From Penelope pileata (taxonomy: Eukaryota > Chordata > Aves > Galliformes > Cracidae), in assembly GCA_013396635.1 (NCBI GenBank), contig WBMW01000433.1, positions 292,474-356,473 of the forward strand: 64,000 nucleotides of DNA, written 5' to 3'. This document shows, piece after piece, positions 22,901 through 34,450 of the stretch (its first letter is position 1; each line of letters begins with the position of its first letter). Under the pieces are notes generated by a model. The model did not search any database. It saw only the letters and a program-made list of their open reading frames with translations, and was not told where the DNA came from. The position numbers were made by a program, and so were the translations under genes.

Positions 22901-24076
22901 ATATGAAATAAATTTTCAAGATGCGTTTGTTTCACAGAAAGGATAACAATCTAAATACCCCTTAGAGAAGTCAAAGAGGATTTGATTGCTAAGTTCTGAT
23001 CATTCAGAATTCAGCCTTAAAGGTATATAGACCTGTGTAGAATTAGCATGGACCAATTTTAACTTAAAGATCATGCTAATTAACAGCTCTGATCTCCTGC
23101 TGGTATTCTGGGGCGATTTCTTTTTTTTTTTTTTTTAATAAAAGCACACTTTGAGTAATCTCAAACAAATTCAACATTTTTTTTTCAAACAGTAATATTA
23201 AAATTCAGGAATAAAGCTAAGAAAAAGCATAGTTTATATATAGTTTGCATAATTACAGCCTGTGGTTCATATAAGATGAGAAAGATGGCTCTCATGTAAG
23301 CTTTTTACATTTTTCCTTATTAAATGGCTCTAGCTTCTCATAACTCTCTGCTGGTGGCCTGGTTATGTGACCACAGACTCATTTTATTCTCTTACCTCAT
23401 TGCTATGAGTGCCAAAGCAAACTTGTCTGTAGGTCTTCTGGAATGCATATTGCATTTACTGCTGGACTGAACAGTTTTTTAGTAATTAAGTAGATCTCAC
23501 AAAGATCACTAAACCTGGTCTTGCAGCCGGAGGGCATGTGAGTGGATGGCATGTAGCAGAAAATTGGAATGGCATGCAACAGCCTAAGGAAAACTGCATG
23601 TAGCAGGACTGGGGGTAGGACAAATGCTGATTATGGACAGAGTAACAGAACATCAGCTAGGAGAGGGAGTGATCCCAGAAAGAACTTTCCCTTGCTTTGA
23701 AAGATGTGTAAGCAGGAGATCGTAAAGACACAGAACATCTCTTAGGTCATGTAGTAGGTGTGCAGAAGGTATAATTATAAAAACAGGAGAATAAGAGTAG
23801 TCAGAAATTTCTAAAAGGTCTAGAGAAAGGCTGAAGTCTCTAAATGATCAGTTGTAAAAGGAACAACCTGCTTCAGTTTCTGGTATGCAAGTACCCAAAT
23901 GGAATACAATATGTATATAAAACTAAAATTGGTAATTGTCAATGCAGTGGAAGATAGCTACCTTCCCATTTTTGCTTTCTTTCACTTTCTTTTCTAGAAA
24001 AATAACACAGAAGATTTGAAAACATACAAAATTGCAAAAAAGAAGGGAATAAGTAAAAAGTTAAAAATTATTAATA
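19978..24076. other. Noncoding stretch, no gene recognised
   Basis: Contains a perfect 12-base tandem duplication at 20145-20168, a TA-rich patch at 22360-22387 and a T run at 23122-23138. The longest open frame here is 153 codons on the plus strand (21062-21523). It overlaps several frames of 60-120 codons on the other strand, lacks any domain I know and has the cysteine-rich mixed composition of a chance frame. An old repeat is possible. Confidence 0.5.
20145..20168. repeat. Perfect tandem duplication of AGAATAAACGTT
   Basis: The 12-base unit occurs twice back to back with no mismatch, followed by the first two bases of a third unit. Confidence 0.9.
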
Positions 24077-24078
24077 TA

Positions 24079-24644
24079 CATTGGTCACTCTGAATGTAAT
24101 GCCTCATACATATTTCCATGAGAACTACAACAGATACAAAGAGCACAATAACAGTAGTTGATAGAGCAAATTCTCAGCTACAAAACACTGCTTTTCAATG
24201 TAGTCACCACCATTAGCTATGCATTTTCACCAGTGATAACATTAGCCTGCATACCACACTTATAAAAATCTGCACCAGCAGAGGTTACCCACTGTTTCAC
24301 AGCTGCTATGACAGTGTCATTGCTGAAGCGCACCATCCACCACCTCATTATGCTCAATCCACTGTTTGGTCTCCATCAACATTCAGCCAGCATCACTGAA
24401 TGTCAATGAGTGCAATTTTTTCTGCATGGAGGAATTCAGTTCCACACCTCTGCTTCATATGCACTTCCATGTCAGACGCCATTTGGTCAGACTGCCCCTT
24501 TGCTGCCATCTGTCACATGGCAACAAAATGGAAAGGAATACTGGGGGGAAGGTTCAACCTCTGCTGTCATATCCCCAACATCCACCTCTGACTTCTTGGG
24601 CCAACATAACAAAGTAGGAGGCATTACTTTCAGAACAGCCTTCA
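24079..24644 (-). mobile_element. Mariner DNA transposon, internally deleted (Galluhop/Mariner1_GG-like)
   Basis: The ends are inverted repeats: GGTCACTCTGAATGTAATGCCTC at the left (no more than a few substitutions) against the reverse complement of the right end, which reads GGCTGTTCTGAAAGTAATGC and on. Just outside lie TA dinucleotides (24077-24078 and 24645-24646), the target duplication of Tc1/mariner elements. The outermost six bases match poorly, so each boundary is uncertain by about six bases. At 566 bases the element is less than half the length of a full mariner (about 1.3 kb). The minus strand carries the start and the end of a mariner transposase but not the catalytic middle, so this copy could only have moved with help from another copy. 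I remember a closely similar short chicken element, so the deletion is probably a property of the family and not of this copy. Confidence 0.88.
24125..24482 (-). pseudogene. Mariner transposase remnant, N- and C-terminal parts only
   Basis: The minus-strand start codon at 24482-24480 opens a frame beginning MASDMEVHMKQRCGTEFLHA, which matches the helix-turn-helix DNA-binding start of mariner transposases. It stops after 29 codons at a TGA (24395-24393), probably CpG decay of an arginine codon. Beyond it the reading shows LLNVDGDQTVD, a one-base deletion near 24356, then VTSAGADFYKCGMQ. After a further frame change comes KCIANGGDYIEK, which is the C-terminal signature of mariner transposases, ending in a stop at 24125. 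The DDD catalytic core is absent. The result is a nonfunctional fragment. Confidence 0.8.
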
Positions 24645-24646
24645 TA

Positions 24647-26622
24647 CTAATGATTAACAACAAAATAAATTACGTTGTTGAATAAGCATTGTCATCATAA
24701 AGTAAAACACTCAGTAAAAAATTTCAGAAAGTTATTTTGACACATAAGCAATTGTTTGGTTTTTTCCTCCCTCGGGTGCATAGTTTTTTATTTGTATGGT
24801 GGGTTTGGTTTGCTTGTTGTTGTTGATTTGTGTTTTATTTTTTTTTGTCTTTTTTTGTGTGTGTGAGATTTTTTTTGAGCAATATATGAGGACTCAAAGG
24901 AGCAAGTGTAAGATATAAAATAACTGCATGAAGATGAAAATATTCCTATAACTTAATAGGTATCAGTAGAGAAAACTGTTGAATTCTTTGGAGTATATAG
25001 AAAAAGGTTTAAATGTGGTAAAATCTTCTTTCAAGAATACATCAGCAAGAAATTTCTAGGTTTGGCATATGAAATTCTGGTAATCTTCTTTATGACAATC
25101 AGCGCCAAGACATAGGGGAGCTGCTTTTCAAGGTCATCTTCGCAGCTGAAAAGTGTTTTTAATAAAAATCTTCATGTGACTGAAGTTCTTTCCCTTTCAT
25201 TGCCAGCAGTGACAGTCCAGGGAAAAACAGTAAATGATGTAGGACAAGAACTGCCACTGTGGTTTAGGCTGTGCTTATTGCAAAGTTTAGCAAAAAGTCC
25301 ATACCTGTTTGATAACAGGAATAAAAATAACTACAGAATGTAGTGATACTGAGAAGAGATTGCAGAAACGTACTTGATTTTTGAAAAGGCTGTTTCTGTC
25401 TTGTTAAATGTCGCTGCTAAATGTCACCTCGTATTTAAAGCTCTAACATCAGCAAGAAGAAAGTTTTCACAAAGCAGATTTCCCAGGTTTAGTCATCTCT
25501 GTCACTCTGGCACTTTAGCAGATGACACTTCTGCCAGTAGGCTCTCAACAAAATGTTCTCTGACGTGTACTTTATCACTTCCAACCCCAGCATCTCTGTG
25601 CTTTAGTATTTTGGTATAAGTGTTCTCATTTTTCCACAAAGGAAAGCAGGACATGGAGATTTAATTACTGTGTTTACAGAAGATTAAAAACAAAAATCAG
25701 AGTTAAAACTACAGACATAAGTATTTTTAGAATTCTTTTACTTTTGGTGCAAAACACAGTGCCAAAGCTTATGGTACTTTATGGGCCTGATCTCCTCAAG
25801 AGTTGCTAATTGTTTCCTGCAGCTGGTGGAAATAGCTACAGACCTATTTTTATTCCTTGAATTACAAAATCCTCCAAATCAAAACCTTATCTCAGCTTTC
25901 TGCATCCTGATCACCTTCACTGCTTTTGGTATTGCCACCACTCAAGAAATGGCTTCTTGCTTTTGTGCTTAGAACCACTGAAACTTAATGAAGCTTTCAT
26001 AGGGTACCTTGGCTGTGCTGACACTCCAGGCTCATTTACCTCATGGACATATTCAATCCAAAGAAAACAACAGTTTAAACTCTTTAACCACTAAACAAAA
26101 GCACTCTCAGAGGGGTTTTGAAGACATTCACAATCTTTGCATTTTGGGAAGGCTGTGTTGCCCATCAGCTTCTCCCAGGCCTGAAACTCTCAGAGGCTGG
26201 AACACATGTGGCCAGCTGGCTGTCCATCACTGTGGGAGCAAGTTCTGCATCCACTTTCTGTAAGGCTGGTTGAGCTATTTGTCTGAGGGACATCTTGGCA
26301 TCTGCAAATAAACATTGCTTTCAGGAAAGCCTGTGTGTACACAGCCTTAGTCGTTTATACAAGAACAGGATGCTTCTGAATAAAATGCTAAATTTAGACA
26401 GATACTTTTCAGTCACTAAAAATTTCTTTTCAAAATAAACCTTTTTTGTTGTTCCAAATAATTTTGAAATCCATTCTCGTGATCTCATAAAATATGTGTG
26501 CTTAATGATCTTCTCCTTAGCAATAACAGTATCAATATTTCAATCAGAACTTAATAAAAGGTTAATGGCAAATAGATAATTATTTAAAGCTATTTTTTGT
26601 TCAGCCAAGATGTGTCTTCACT
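24647..26622. other. AT-rich noncoding stretch, no gene seen
   Basis: Contains a T/TG-rich low-complexity patch at about 24758-24880. The remaining sequence is unique-looking with short frames only. Confidence 0.55.
24758..24880. repeat. T-rich/TG-rich low-complexity region
   Basis: Runs of T broken by G, including GTTGTTGTTG and GTGTGTGTG words. Confidence 0.75.
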
Positions 26623-26800
26623 GAATCACAGCATCACAGATTGTCTGAGATGGACAGGGCCCTGTGGGTCCACCTGGTCCAACTCCTGCTCAGGCATAGA
26701 CACCATAGACAGGAGGGTGCCCAGGCCCATGTCCAAGCATCTTTCTGTTGAAAACCAGGGTGTTAAGCGGTCATTGAGCTAATTCCAGTGTAACCTGGGG
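26623..26800 (-). mobile_element. CR1 3' end fragment
   Basis: On the plus strand the sequence reads GAATCACAGCATCACAGATT, then GGACAGGGCCCTGTGGGTCC and GGTCCAACTCCTGCTCAGGC. This is the reverse complement of the CR1 3' untranslated region and the end of ORF2. The element lies on the minus strand with its tail at the left. The inner boundary is fuzzy. Confidence 0.85.
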
Positions 26801-27057
26801 GCAATGAAATGTTTGCTTTCTAAACAGATCATTCTAACGCCAAACTATGAAACAGTAAGAAACAAGTCATTGTATGTACTGGGATCACAGCAGATATATA
26901 ATGTATACAAAACAAAAAAAATCTGCTTTCTTTGAAGTGAACATGTATTTTTCATTTCCTACCTGCACCAAATTTTTTATTTTCTCACAAAAAACTTCCC
27001 AGTTATGTAGCACCATAACAGTATATTATTGTATATATGTATTTCTATATATACTAG

Positions 27058-28465
27058 CTGGCTGATGTGGTTGCTGAGCCACTCTCCATCATATTTGAAA
27101 AGTCGTGGCTATTGGGCGAAGTCCCTGGTGACTGGAAAAAGGGAAACATCACTCCCATTTACAAGAAAGGGAGGAAGGAGGACCCAGGGAACTACAGGCC
27201 AATGAGCCTCACTTCTGTGCCTGGCAAGATCATGGAACAGATCCTCCTGGAAGACATGTTAAGGCACATGAGGTATGAGTGGGTGATCCGCTACAGCCAG
27301 CATGGCTTCACCAAGGGAAGGTCATCACTGACCAACCTGGTGGCCTTCTATGATGGAGTGATGGCATCGGTAGACAAAGGGAAGGCGACTGATGTCATCT
27401 ACCTGGACTTGTGCAACGCCTTCGACATGGTACCCCACCACATCCTTATCTCTAAATTGGAGAAATACAGATTTGAGGGGTGGACTGTTCGGTGGATAAG
27501 AAATTGGTTGGAAGGCCATAGACAGAGGGTTGTGGTGAATGGTGCCATGTCCAGGTGGAGGCTGGTAACAAGCGGTATCCCCCAGGGTCTGTCTTGGGAT
27601 TGGTTCTTTTCAATATCTTCACCAATGACATCGATGATGGGATTGAGTGCACCCTCAGCAAGTTTGCCAACGACACCAAGCTGAGTGGTGTAGTTGATGT
27701 GTTAGAAGGAAGGGATGCCATCCAGAGGGACCTTGATAAACTCAAGAGGTGAGACTGTGTGAACCTAATGAGGTTCAACACAGCAAGTGCAAGGTCTTGC
27801 ACTTGGGTTTAAGTAATCCCAGGTAAGTATACAGACTGGAAGAAGAACTCCTCGAGAGTAGCCCTGCTGAGAAAGACCTGGAGGTCCTGGTGGACGAAAA
27901 ACTGAACATGAGCCAGCAATGTGCTCTTGCAGCTCGGAAGGCCAGTGGTATCCTGGGCTCCATCAGGAGAGGAGGGGTCAGCAGGGACAGGGAAGTGATT
28001 GTCCCTCTCTACTCTGCCCTCGTGAGGCTCCATCTGGAGTACTGTGTCCATGCCTGGGGCCCCCAGTACAGGAAAGATGTGGAACCGTTCGAGAGGGTTC
28101 AGAGGAGGGCCACAAAGATGATCAGGGGGCTGGAGCACCTCCCCTACAAGGATAGACTGAGGGAGCTGGGCTTGTTCAGCATGGAGAAGAGAAGGCTGCG
28201 GGGATACCTCATTGTGTCCTTCCAGTATTTAAAAGGAGATTGTAAACAGGAGGGAAACCAACTTTTCACAAGGGCAGACAGTGATAGGACAAGGGGGAAT
28301 GGTTTTAAGCTGAAGGAGGGAAGGTTTAGATTAGACATCAGAGGAAAGTTCTTTCCTGAGAGAGTGGTGAGATGCTGGAACAAGCTGCCCAGAGAGGTTG
28401 TGGATGCCCTGACCCTGGACTTGTTCAATATCAGGTTGGATGGGGTCCTGGGTTACCTGATCTAG
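27058..28465 (+). pseudogene. CR1 ORF2 reverse transcriptase, broken copy
   Basis: This is a CR1-type LINE reverse transcriptase, which copies the element's RNA into DNA. In order are visible: an NITPIYKKG block, PGNYRPMSLTS, QHGFTKGRSSLTNL, YLDLCNAFD (first catalytic Asp region), SGIPQG, then, after a frame change, NDIDDG and FANDTKLSG where FADDTKLSG is expected, and later NMSQQCALAA, LEYCVHAWGPQ, RVQRRATKMI and RCWNKLPREVV. Breaks: one G missing at about 27586-27588 (frame 1 to frame 3), TGA at 27750-27752 where tryptophan is expected, a frame change at about 27779-27785 (frame 3 to frame 2), and TAA at 27824-27826. Besides these, one aspartate of the FADD box is N. The last 213 codons before the TAG are open. 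It cannot make an active enzyme. Confidence 0.92.
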
Positions 28466-28548
28466 TACTAGATCTGGAGGTTGGTGGCCCTGCCTGTGGC
28501 AGGGGGTTTGGAACCTGATGATCCTTGGGGTCCCTGCCAACCCAGGCC

Positions 28549-28567
28549 ATTCTATGATTCTATGATT
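28549..28567 (+). repeat. CR1 3' terminal octamer repeat (ATTCTATG)2ATT
   Basis: The short tandem 8-base repeat that marks CR1 3' ends in birds, used by the reverse transcriptase at the start of copying. Confidence 0.9.
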
Positions 28568-28568
28568 A

Positions 28569-31500
28569 TTATATTTTGTAGGAGGAGAAACAGATGTTGG
28601 AGAGACAGAGAGGGGATAGGAACAGGTAAATAGGAAGAACCTCTCTATCATTTACTGAAAGAGGGCTCTTTGGAGCCCTGACTGTTATGTCAGGAATGTT
28701 CACATTGCCAAGCCATTCAGAATGTAATTATGTGGCATGCCATTAACAATTTTGACATCTCAGCATCTATAATAAGATGGTAACCCCACAGTAGGAAATT
28801 GTGCATTTCAGTAAAGAGCTCAGGCACGTGTGTGTCTTAAAAAACAGAGGAAGACAAAGAGCTTTGTGGTGCACACCACAGAAGACATCAACCCTGAAGC
28901 TGTAATGGGGAAAGAACTGTGTGCAACCAATATGAACGATTGTGCTAATACTACTGTATGATCTTTTCTTTATCTACTTGATGGACAGAGCATGCCCTAG
29001 TCCCCAACACAAAGTGCCTTCTCTTATGTCTCTACACAAGGGCACAGAAGGTATTTGTTGGACCTGGAAACAGAAAGTATCAGAGCTGTTCTGAAAGAAG
29101 AATTTTTTTCATCCTGCTGAAGGTATCATTGGAGATTTTAAGTGCTATTTACAAGATTTCATGTGAATATAGTCATGCTGGCTGCAGAAGTTAAGCACTT
29201 TCTGCTTTCGCGTGCTACCAAAGATATAAGCCACTAAGGGAATGTCTTCTTTGCGTAAATTACAGAAAAGGAAGTGAATCAAGAGTGAATTGCTATTTCC
29301 ATATTTGAAGGCTGAGAGCAGTGAAGTTATGCAGCACTTTCCAAAATAATCATTATGAAAGTATAAAATCATTATGCACTCCCCATTATAAATAAGCCAA
29401 GTAGTACAAATCTGCTTTTCTAGACAGTATCTTAGAGAAAAATTGTATCAAGTCTGTCTCCAAGAGAGGAAACTGTAGCAGAAATTACAAATATTATTCT
29501 TCTGTTACTGCATGGCTTCTTTTTAATGAGATTTATTTTCTAAATATATGTATAATGGGATATATCAGCAGCTGATGTGGCATTTCAACTCTGAACATTC
29601 AAGCCATCTGTATATTAATGCCTCAGGCAGCAGCTGTAATTTCATTAGGCAGAAAATAATTTGAGTTTGCTGTCACTGATAGCTGAGAATAATTCTAAGG
29701 AGAGTAAATGTACAAGCTGCCCACTAATAAATTTATTTGTGTGGTAAAAAGGGTAGAATTAACCTGACAGATGACATGAAAAATACACTAGTTATTTTTG
29801 GCTAAGGCAAATATGCATATTCTTAGTTTAAAATCTCTGAATGCTGCAAATAGTGAAACTGTATCTTCTTTAAAAAGATTCTCTAAAGCAAAAATTCGTG
29901 GGTTTGGAGACCAGAGTGAAAGGGGATACGGTGGTGCCTACCTCTGCTTATGTGGTGCAGACATTTAGGCAGTGGCATTTCAGTGCGCCCAAGCAGTGGG
30001 GAGGGAAGGGTAGCAGAGCACTTCTCCCCTCCAGGGAACTCCTGGGAGGGCACTTAGCACAGAGTTCCTCACTGTAGCTGGAGGCAGGGAGTGCAATAGG
30101 TTTTTCCCTACAGTAACACTGTGTTATTGGCTGATGTGGCCATAGCTTTTTCAAATCTCCATGCCTTTGGTCTCAAAAAATCTTGTTTCTCAAAGAAATC
30201 TTATTTCTTTCAAATTTTGTTTCCTTGCTCAACCTAATAAGCCCTTATGGAAATATGCTTTTGTGTTCTCAAATAATGAACACAAATTTCATCTCACTCA
30301 AGAAACCATGTGCTTTCCCCATAACACCTCTAGAGTATAGGTTACTTCTGATAAAAATAACTACATCTATTAAATTTAAGACATAAAAATATTTCCTTTA
30401 AAAAAGACCCAAACTCAATACTTTTACTGCTAGTATATCTTAATGGTATTGTTAAACATAGAATTTCACAAAGTTTTCTTCCCATGGTATGTGGGCATGG
30501 TTCCAGTCCTTGAATTCTTTGCTGTTGGTAGTTTGGGATGCCAGACTTTTAGGAAAGGCATTGCATGCAGGGGAGTTTGCTTTCTTCTTTCATGTCTGTA
30601 ACAGGAATTTAACTCCTGAGAATTAAAGGCTCCCTGTGAGGCAGGCATTGCAAAGCAGGATGACATTCTTGAGGGAAAAAAAGGATTCCCTCCATCTGGT
30701 TTCATGACCTCTATCTAAGTCCTAGCCTGTACATGCATAAAATAAATGGTGCTGAAATATCCATGCTCTGTATCAGTGATCTCTCTTGCAGTGAGAGAAT
30801 GGACCTTTAGGCTGTTTATAATCTGATGCTACTCAGAAAAGAAGGCCCAATATAAAGTTTAATTGCTGGTAAAGCCTATAGTAAATATTTGCAATGCTTT
30901 TCAACTCCCTTCCCACAGTTTTGTACAAGAGACCAAACCGTAGCAACCTCAAGTTTCAAACCAAGATGCAGAAACACTGTCATTGAGCTAAGTTAAGAGT
31001 TATGTGTGCCTAACATAGTGTCAAGAGGGTGAAGCTCCTTGTACTAGAGAGAGATGACAAAGTTGCAGCTCAGTCTGCTACCTGAATTACAATATGTTTT
31101 CTTAGTGATTTTCAAGGAAGAAGAGACCAGCTTTCATGACTTCTTTCGGTATTATCTCTGGGACCTGGCAGCATGATTATCTTCAGCATTTCATAGACAT
31201 GCTTCAGACTTTGAAGAAAGTACTTGGCACCTTTTGAGTCACATGCAGACATGCTTCTTTGCAGCTACACTGAGAAACAAAACCTTTGTTAGGAACATAT
31301 GGCCTTGAGTGATAATTAACCATTTTCATTTCCCGGAAATATGAGATTTTAAGAGTGAATTTTTTCTTTCCCATTCTCTATGACCAAGCAGGAGACATGC
31401 ATTCTCTGTGTACTCTTGATACATATAGTGACAGCTGGAAGCCCTAGACAACACAGAAGCCTTATTCTAGCACAAGCTATACAGACAGATGTTGCAAACA

Positions 31501-34450
31501 GTATTCAAATAATAATCAAGACCTGCAACCCAACATTTGAAATCAGTTTGAAAACTTTTATATATACCTTGCCATACTGAACTTAATGAGACTGCTTACC
31601 TAAAACATGTTCTGAAAGTGCATGCATGCATGACTCAGCCCTCTGATAGAAATGTAGGTGGAAGAAAAATTTCCTAGGTAAATAAACCAAAAGGCTTAGC
31701 AGTCAGATGTGACAGACAAACCTTTCCTCCAGGCCGTCATTCCTTTTGAAAAACTGTCATCATGTATTCCAGCAGAGCACATGGACCTCTGTTTGATCAG
31801 GCATGGTCACTGGCATGGAGAGGGAAGGACTGCTACCTGGCAGGGCTGAGCAGTGGTGCCTTAACAGTGCCAGACATCAGGGATTAAGTAGCAAAAGGAA
31901 AAAAGAAAAGGTGGCATGAAAGCCTTATATGCTGCTTGTTTTGAACAAATAAATGACTATTTCAGTACACCAGTTTAAGTTACACCCAGACTGCAATGTC
32001 ACATATATGATCTGAAGGTCCTTTAGGCTGAAACTCTGTTGAATGCACTTCATTCAATAAACTCATCAGTAAATATTCACTGTTTTCACAAGCCTCCCTA
32101 AATGCAAGAAAGTTTCTTGAAAATGTTCACAAAAAGAGTTTTAAATCCCATGGACACAAAAAAAAAGTTTAGAGGAAGCTTCTTTTGTTCTTCAAATATG
32201 TCTAAATTATGGGAGGAAAAAAAGCATGTTGTGTAAGATTTTTTTTGTAGTGGAATATTTTAAACGATTGTGAAACAGTCCATTTATAGAGTCTTAGTTT
32301 CCCTTTAAAGAAGCCCCTGTGTTGATCTGTATACTCAGTAAAGAAGCTGGAGATTCCTGTGGTGCTGTGTGCAGGGGGTATTCTCTTTTGCTGGGTGTCT
32401 GCATGGATGGAATGCAGGACAAAATGCTGCAGTGATTTATTGAATGTTTTCTGGATATGTAGGTCTCCCCTCCCCCCCTTTCACTCCTTACTCTGGCCAG
32501 GCAAACATCAGGAGAAAAACAGAGATCACATAGGGTATCTCCCTATAAGATCTTCATTCCTATAAAGAATTGTGTCTGGATCCCCGAACAAAGGCAAAGA
32601 TCATAAGGTTTTCTTTGAAAGCCCAAAATAAAGGCAAAAGCTCTCCAGGTATTGCCCCTCAGCACCCTCCATGCTTAGGGGTTGAGGAGGAGCATTGTCC
32701 AGCCATGGTTTGCTGATCACGGGGAGCACTCAGTGGAAAAGAAGTTTGTTTGCTTCCCAGAGAAAAGATACTAACAACAAAAGCATCATTTTGCTATGGC
32801 GACACAGAGACAGTGTCCTTCCCACACACAGTTTACCCAGATACTTATTCATACAGATATGTGCTCATCTCTGTCCTGGAGTATTATTAAAAGAAGAATG
32901 AAAAAGAAAAGGCAGCCAAACAAATCCCAGCTCAGTAAAGCTGTGGGCTTAATGCTCAGATGATTGAGACTTCATAGTAAAATGGGAGAGGTGAACAGCA
33001 TTCTGCATGGTACAATCAAAAGGTTTTGGTGAAAACTATTATTTTAAATCAGAAAACATATAGCCATTGGTATAAAAACAAGCATCAGACAGTGACCCTA
33101 CTTTCGAGATGTAAGAAATGAAAAAATACCTGTAGGTAATCTTCATGTTTGCTTTATGGCAATTCATCAGGGAGCACAGTATGTCGCTTGCCCCTATTAG
33201 CGAGCAGTCCCTTGCACACATCTTGTACTGAAAGGGTTCACAGTACTGCAGAGGAGAGGAAGCTGTGCTGAGGTGTGGTGAGCTTTCAGTGATGGACATT
33301 TTCCATACAGTCCCATCAGTGAATACGGGGAGCTTAGTTTATTACGTTCTCATTTTGATAGGATAATTGACACCATTCTTGCTTTAACTGATATACTGCA
33401 TGTATCCATGTACTTGGAAGTTCTCCTGAACTGTCAGTGTTAAGAAAAATGGAAAGTTCAATGGTCCAAAAATGCTTTTTGTGGGACATTGTTGTTTACT
33501 TTGGACTGTTCACTCCAGGGGTTATTTTGGAATGTGTTTTCATTGGGGTTTGAGGTTTTTCAGGAGAGAAACTCCAATTTATATTCATGTTCAAAATATT
33601 CTTTCTTAGAAAAAAAGCCAGAAGCATTTATTTCACGTATTTATCCAAGATGCATTTTATTGTTATATATTCACTTTTTTTGCCCTGCTGTGCTGTATCT
33701 TTTCGTTTAAAGCTTGAGTCTAAGACGTGTGGTATGGGCCCCTGAGAGATTTTATTTGTCCTCATTTTCTCACCTCGATTCTCTCCAAAAAAAGTTGAAG
33801 TTGTATTGTCTTGAGTGAAGGAAATGACAGAACATGATATAGACCTGGTTACCCACAGAGTTGTTTTGGAAAAGAAGACTTTGGAAAACAGTGAAAGAAA
33901 GTATCAAAATAGTTTTCTCAGGGAAAATAAATTAATATCTAGCCATTGTGCAGTTTCTCATTCCCTGTGAAAAAATTTTAAGCATGAATAATTTTTGTTT
34001 GCCTATGGAAACAAACTTTTACATCTAATATGCATGAGTTAATATATCTCATTTTTATAAAGTAGCTGCAAAAATGCAGATTTCCAGCAATCAAAACAAT
34101 GTGAATAGTTTTAATAGTCATTTCTAAGTAATTATAGAAAGTTCATGACTAAGTAACATCTCTGCTTGAAGCTGAATATTTCAAAATTACACCTCAGAGA
34201 CAAAACTTAGAAAATGGAAGGGTTAAACTGCAGCCTCTCTCACCATTTCTGATGGTGCAAAGGAATGAATCCCCAAACAAATAAGAAGGAACACAATACC
34301 TCTGTCTCCGCTTTGTAGCCCAAGAGGAACACAGTGCTCATGTTTTCTGTACACACATACATATTACTTCTCTGCTTCAGCATTATTTGTATTAGATACA
34401 GCTAAGCAAAATTTACTAAAGCATTTAATGAGTTTGTTCTTACCCATACT
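28569..34450. other. AT-rich noncoding stretch, no gene seen
   Basis: Unique-looking DNA with no repeat family recognised. The segment at 29550-29730, which has cagCTG boxes and TAAT-rich words and little low-complexity sequence, has the look of a conserved regulatory element, but this cannot be shown from one sequence. A GC-richer patch lies at 29920-30130. Confidence 0.5.

Larger units (their letters stand above)
27056..28568 (+). mobile_element. 5'-truncated CR1 retrotransposon
   Basis: The largest element in the window. It starts within the reverse-transcriptase region (ELADVVAEPL-like reading), runs to the end of ORF2 with a TAG stop at 28463-28465, then has a short 3' untranslated region ending in the avian CR1 tail ATTCTATGATTCTATGATT (28549-28567). 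The endonuclease domain and the 5' end are missing, as usual for CR1, which is copied from its 3' end and often incompletely. No clear target-site duplication is visible, which is also typical of CR1. The element is moderately decayed and is the best preserved one here. Confidence 0.95.

Noticed and set aside
26597..26782. 61-codon plus-strand frame
   Set aside because: It is antisense to the CR1 3' end at 26623-26800.
31612..31632. TGCATGCATGCATG run
   Set aside because: A short alternating palindromic word with no partner or array; too small to interpret.
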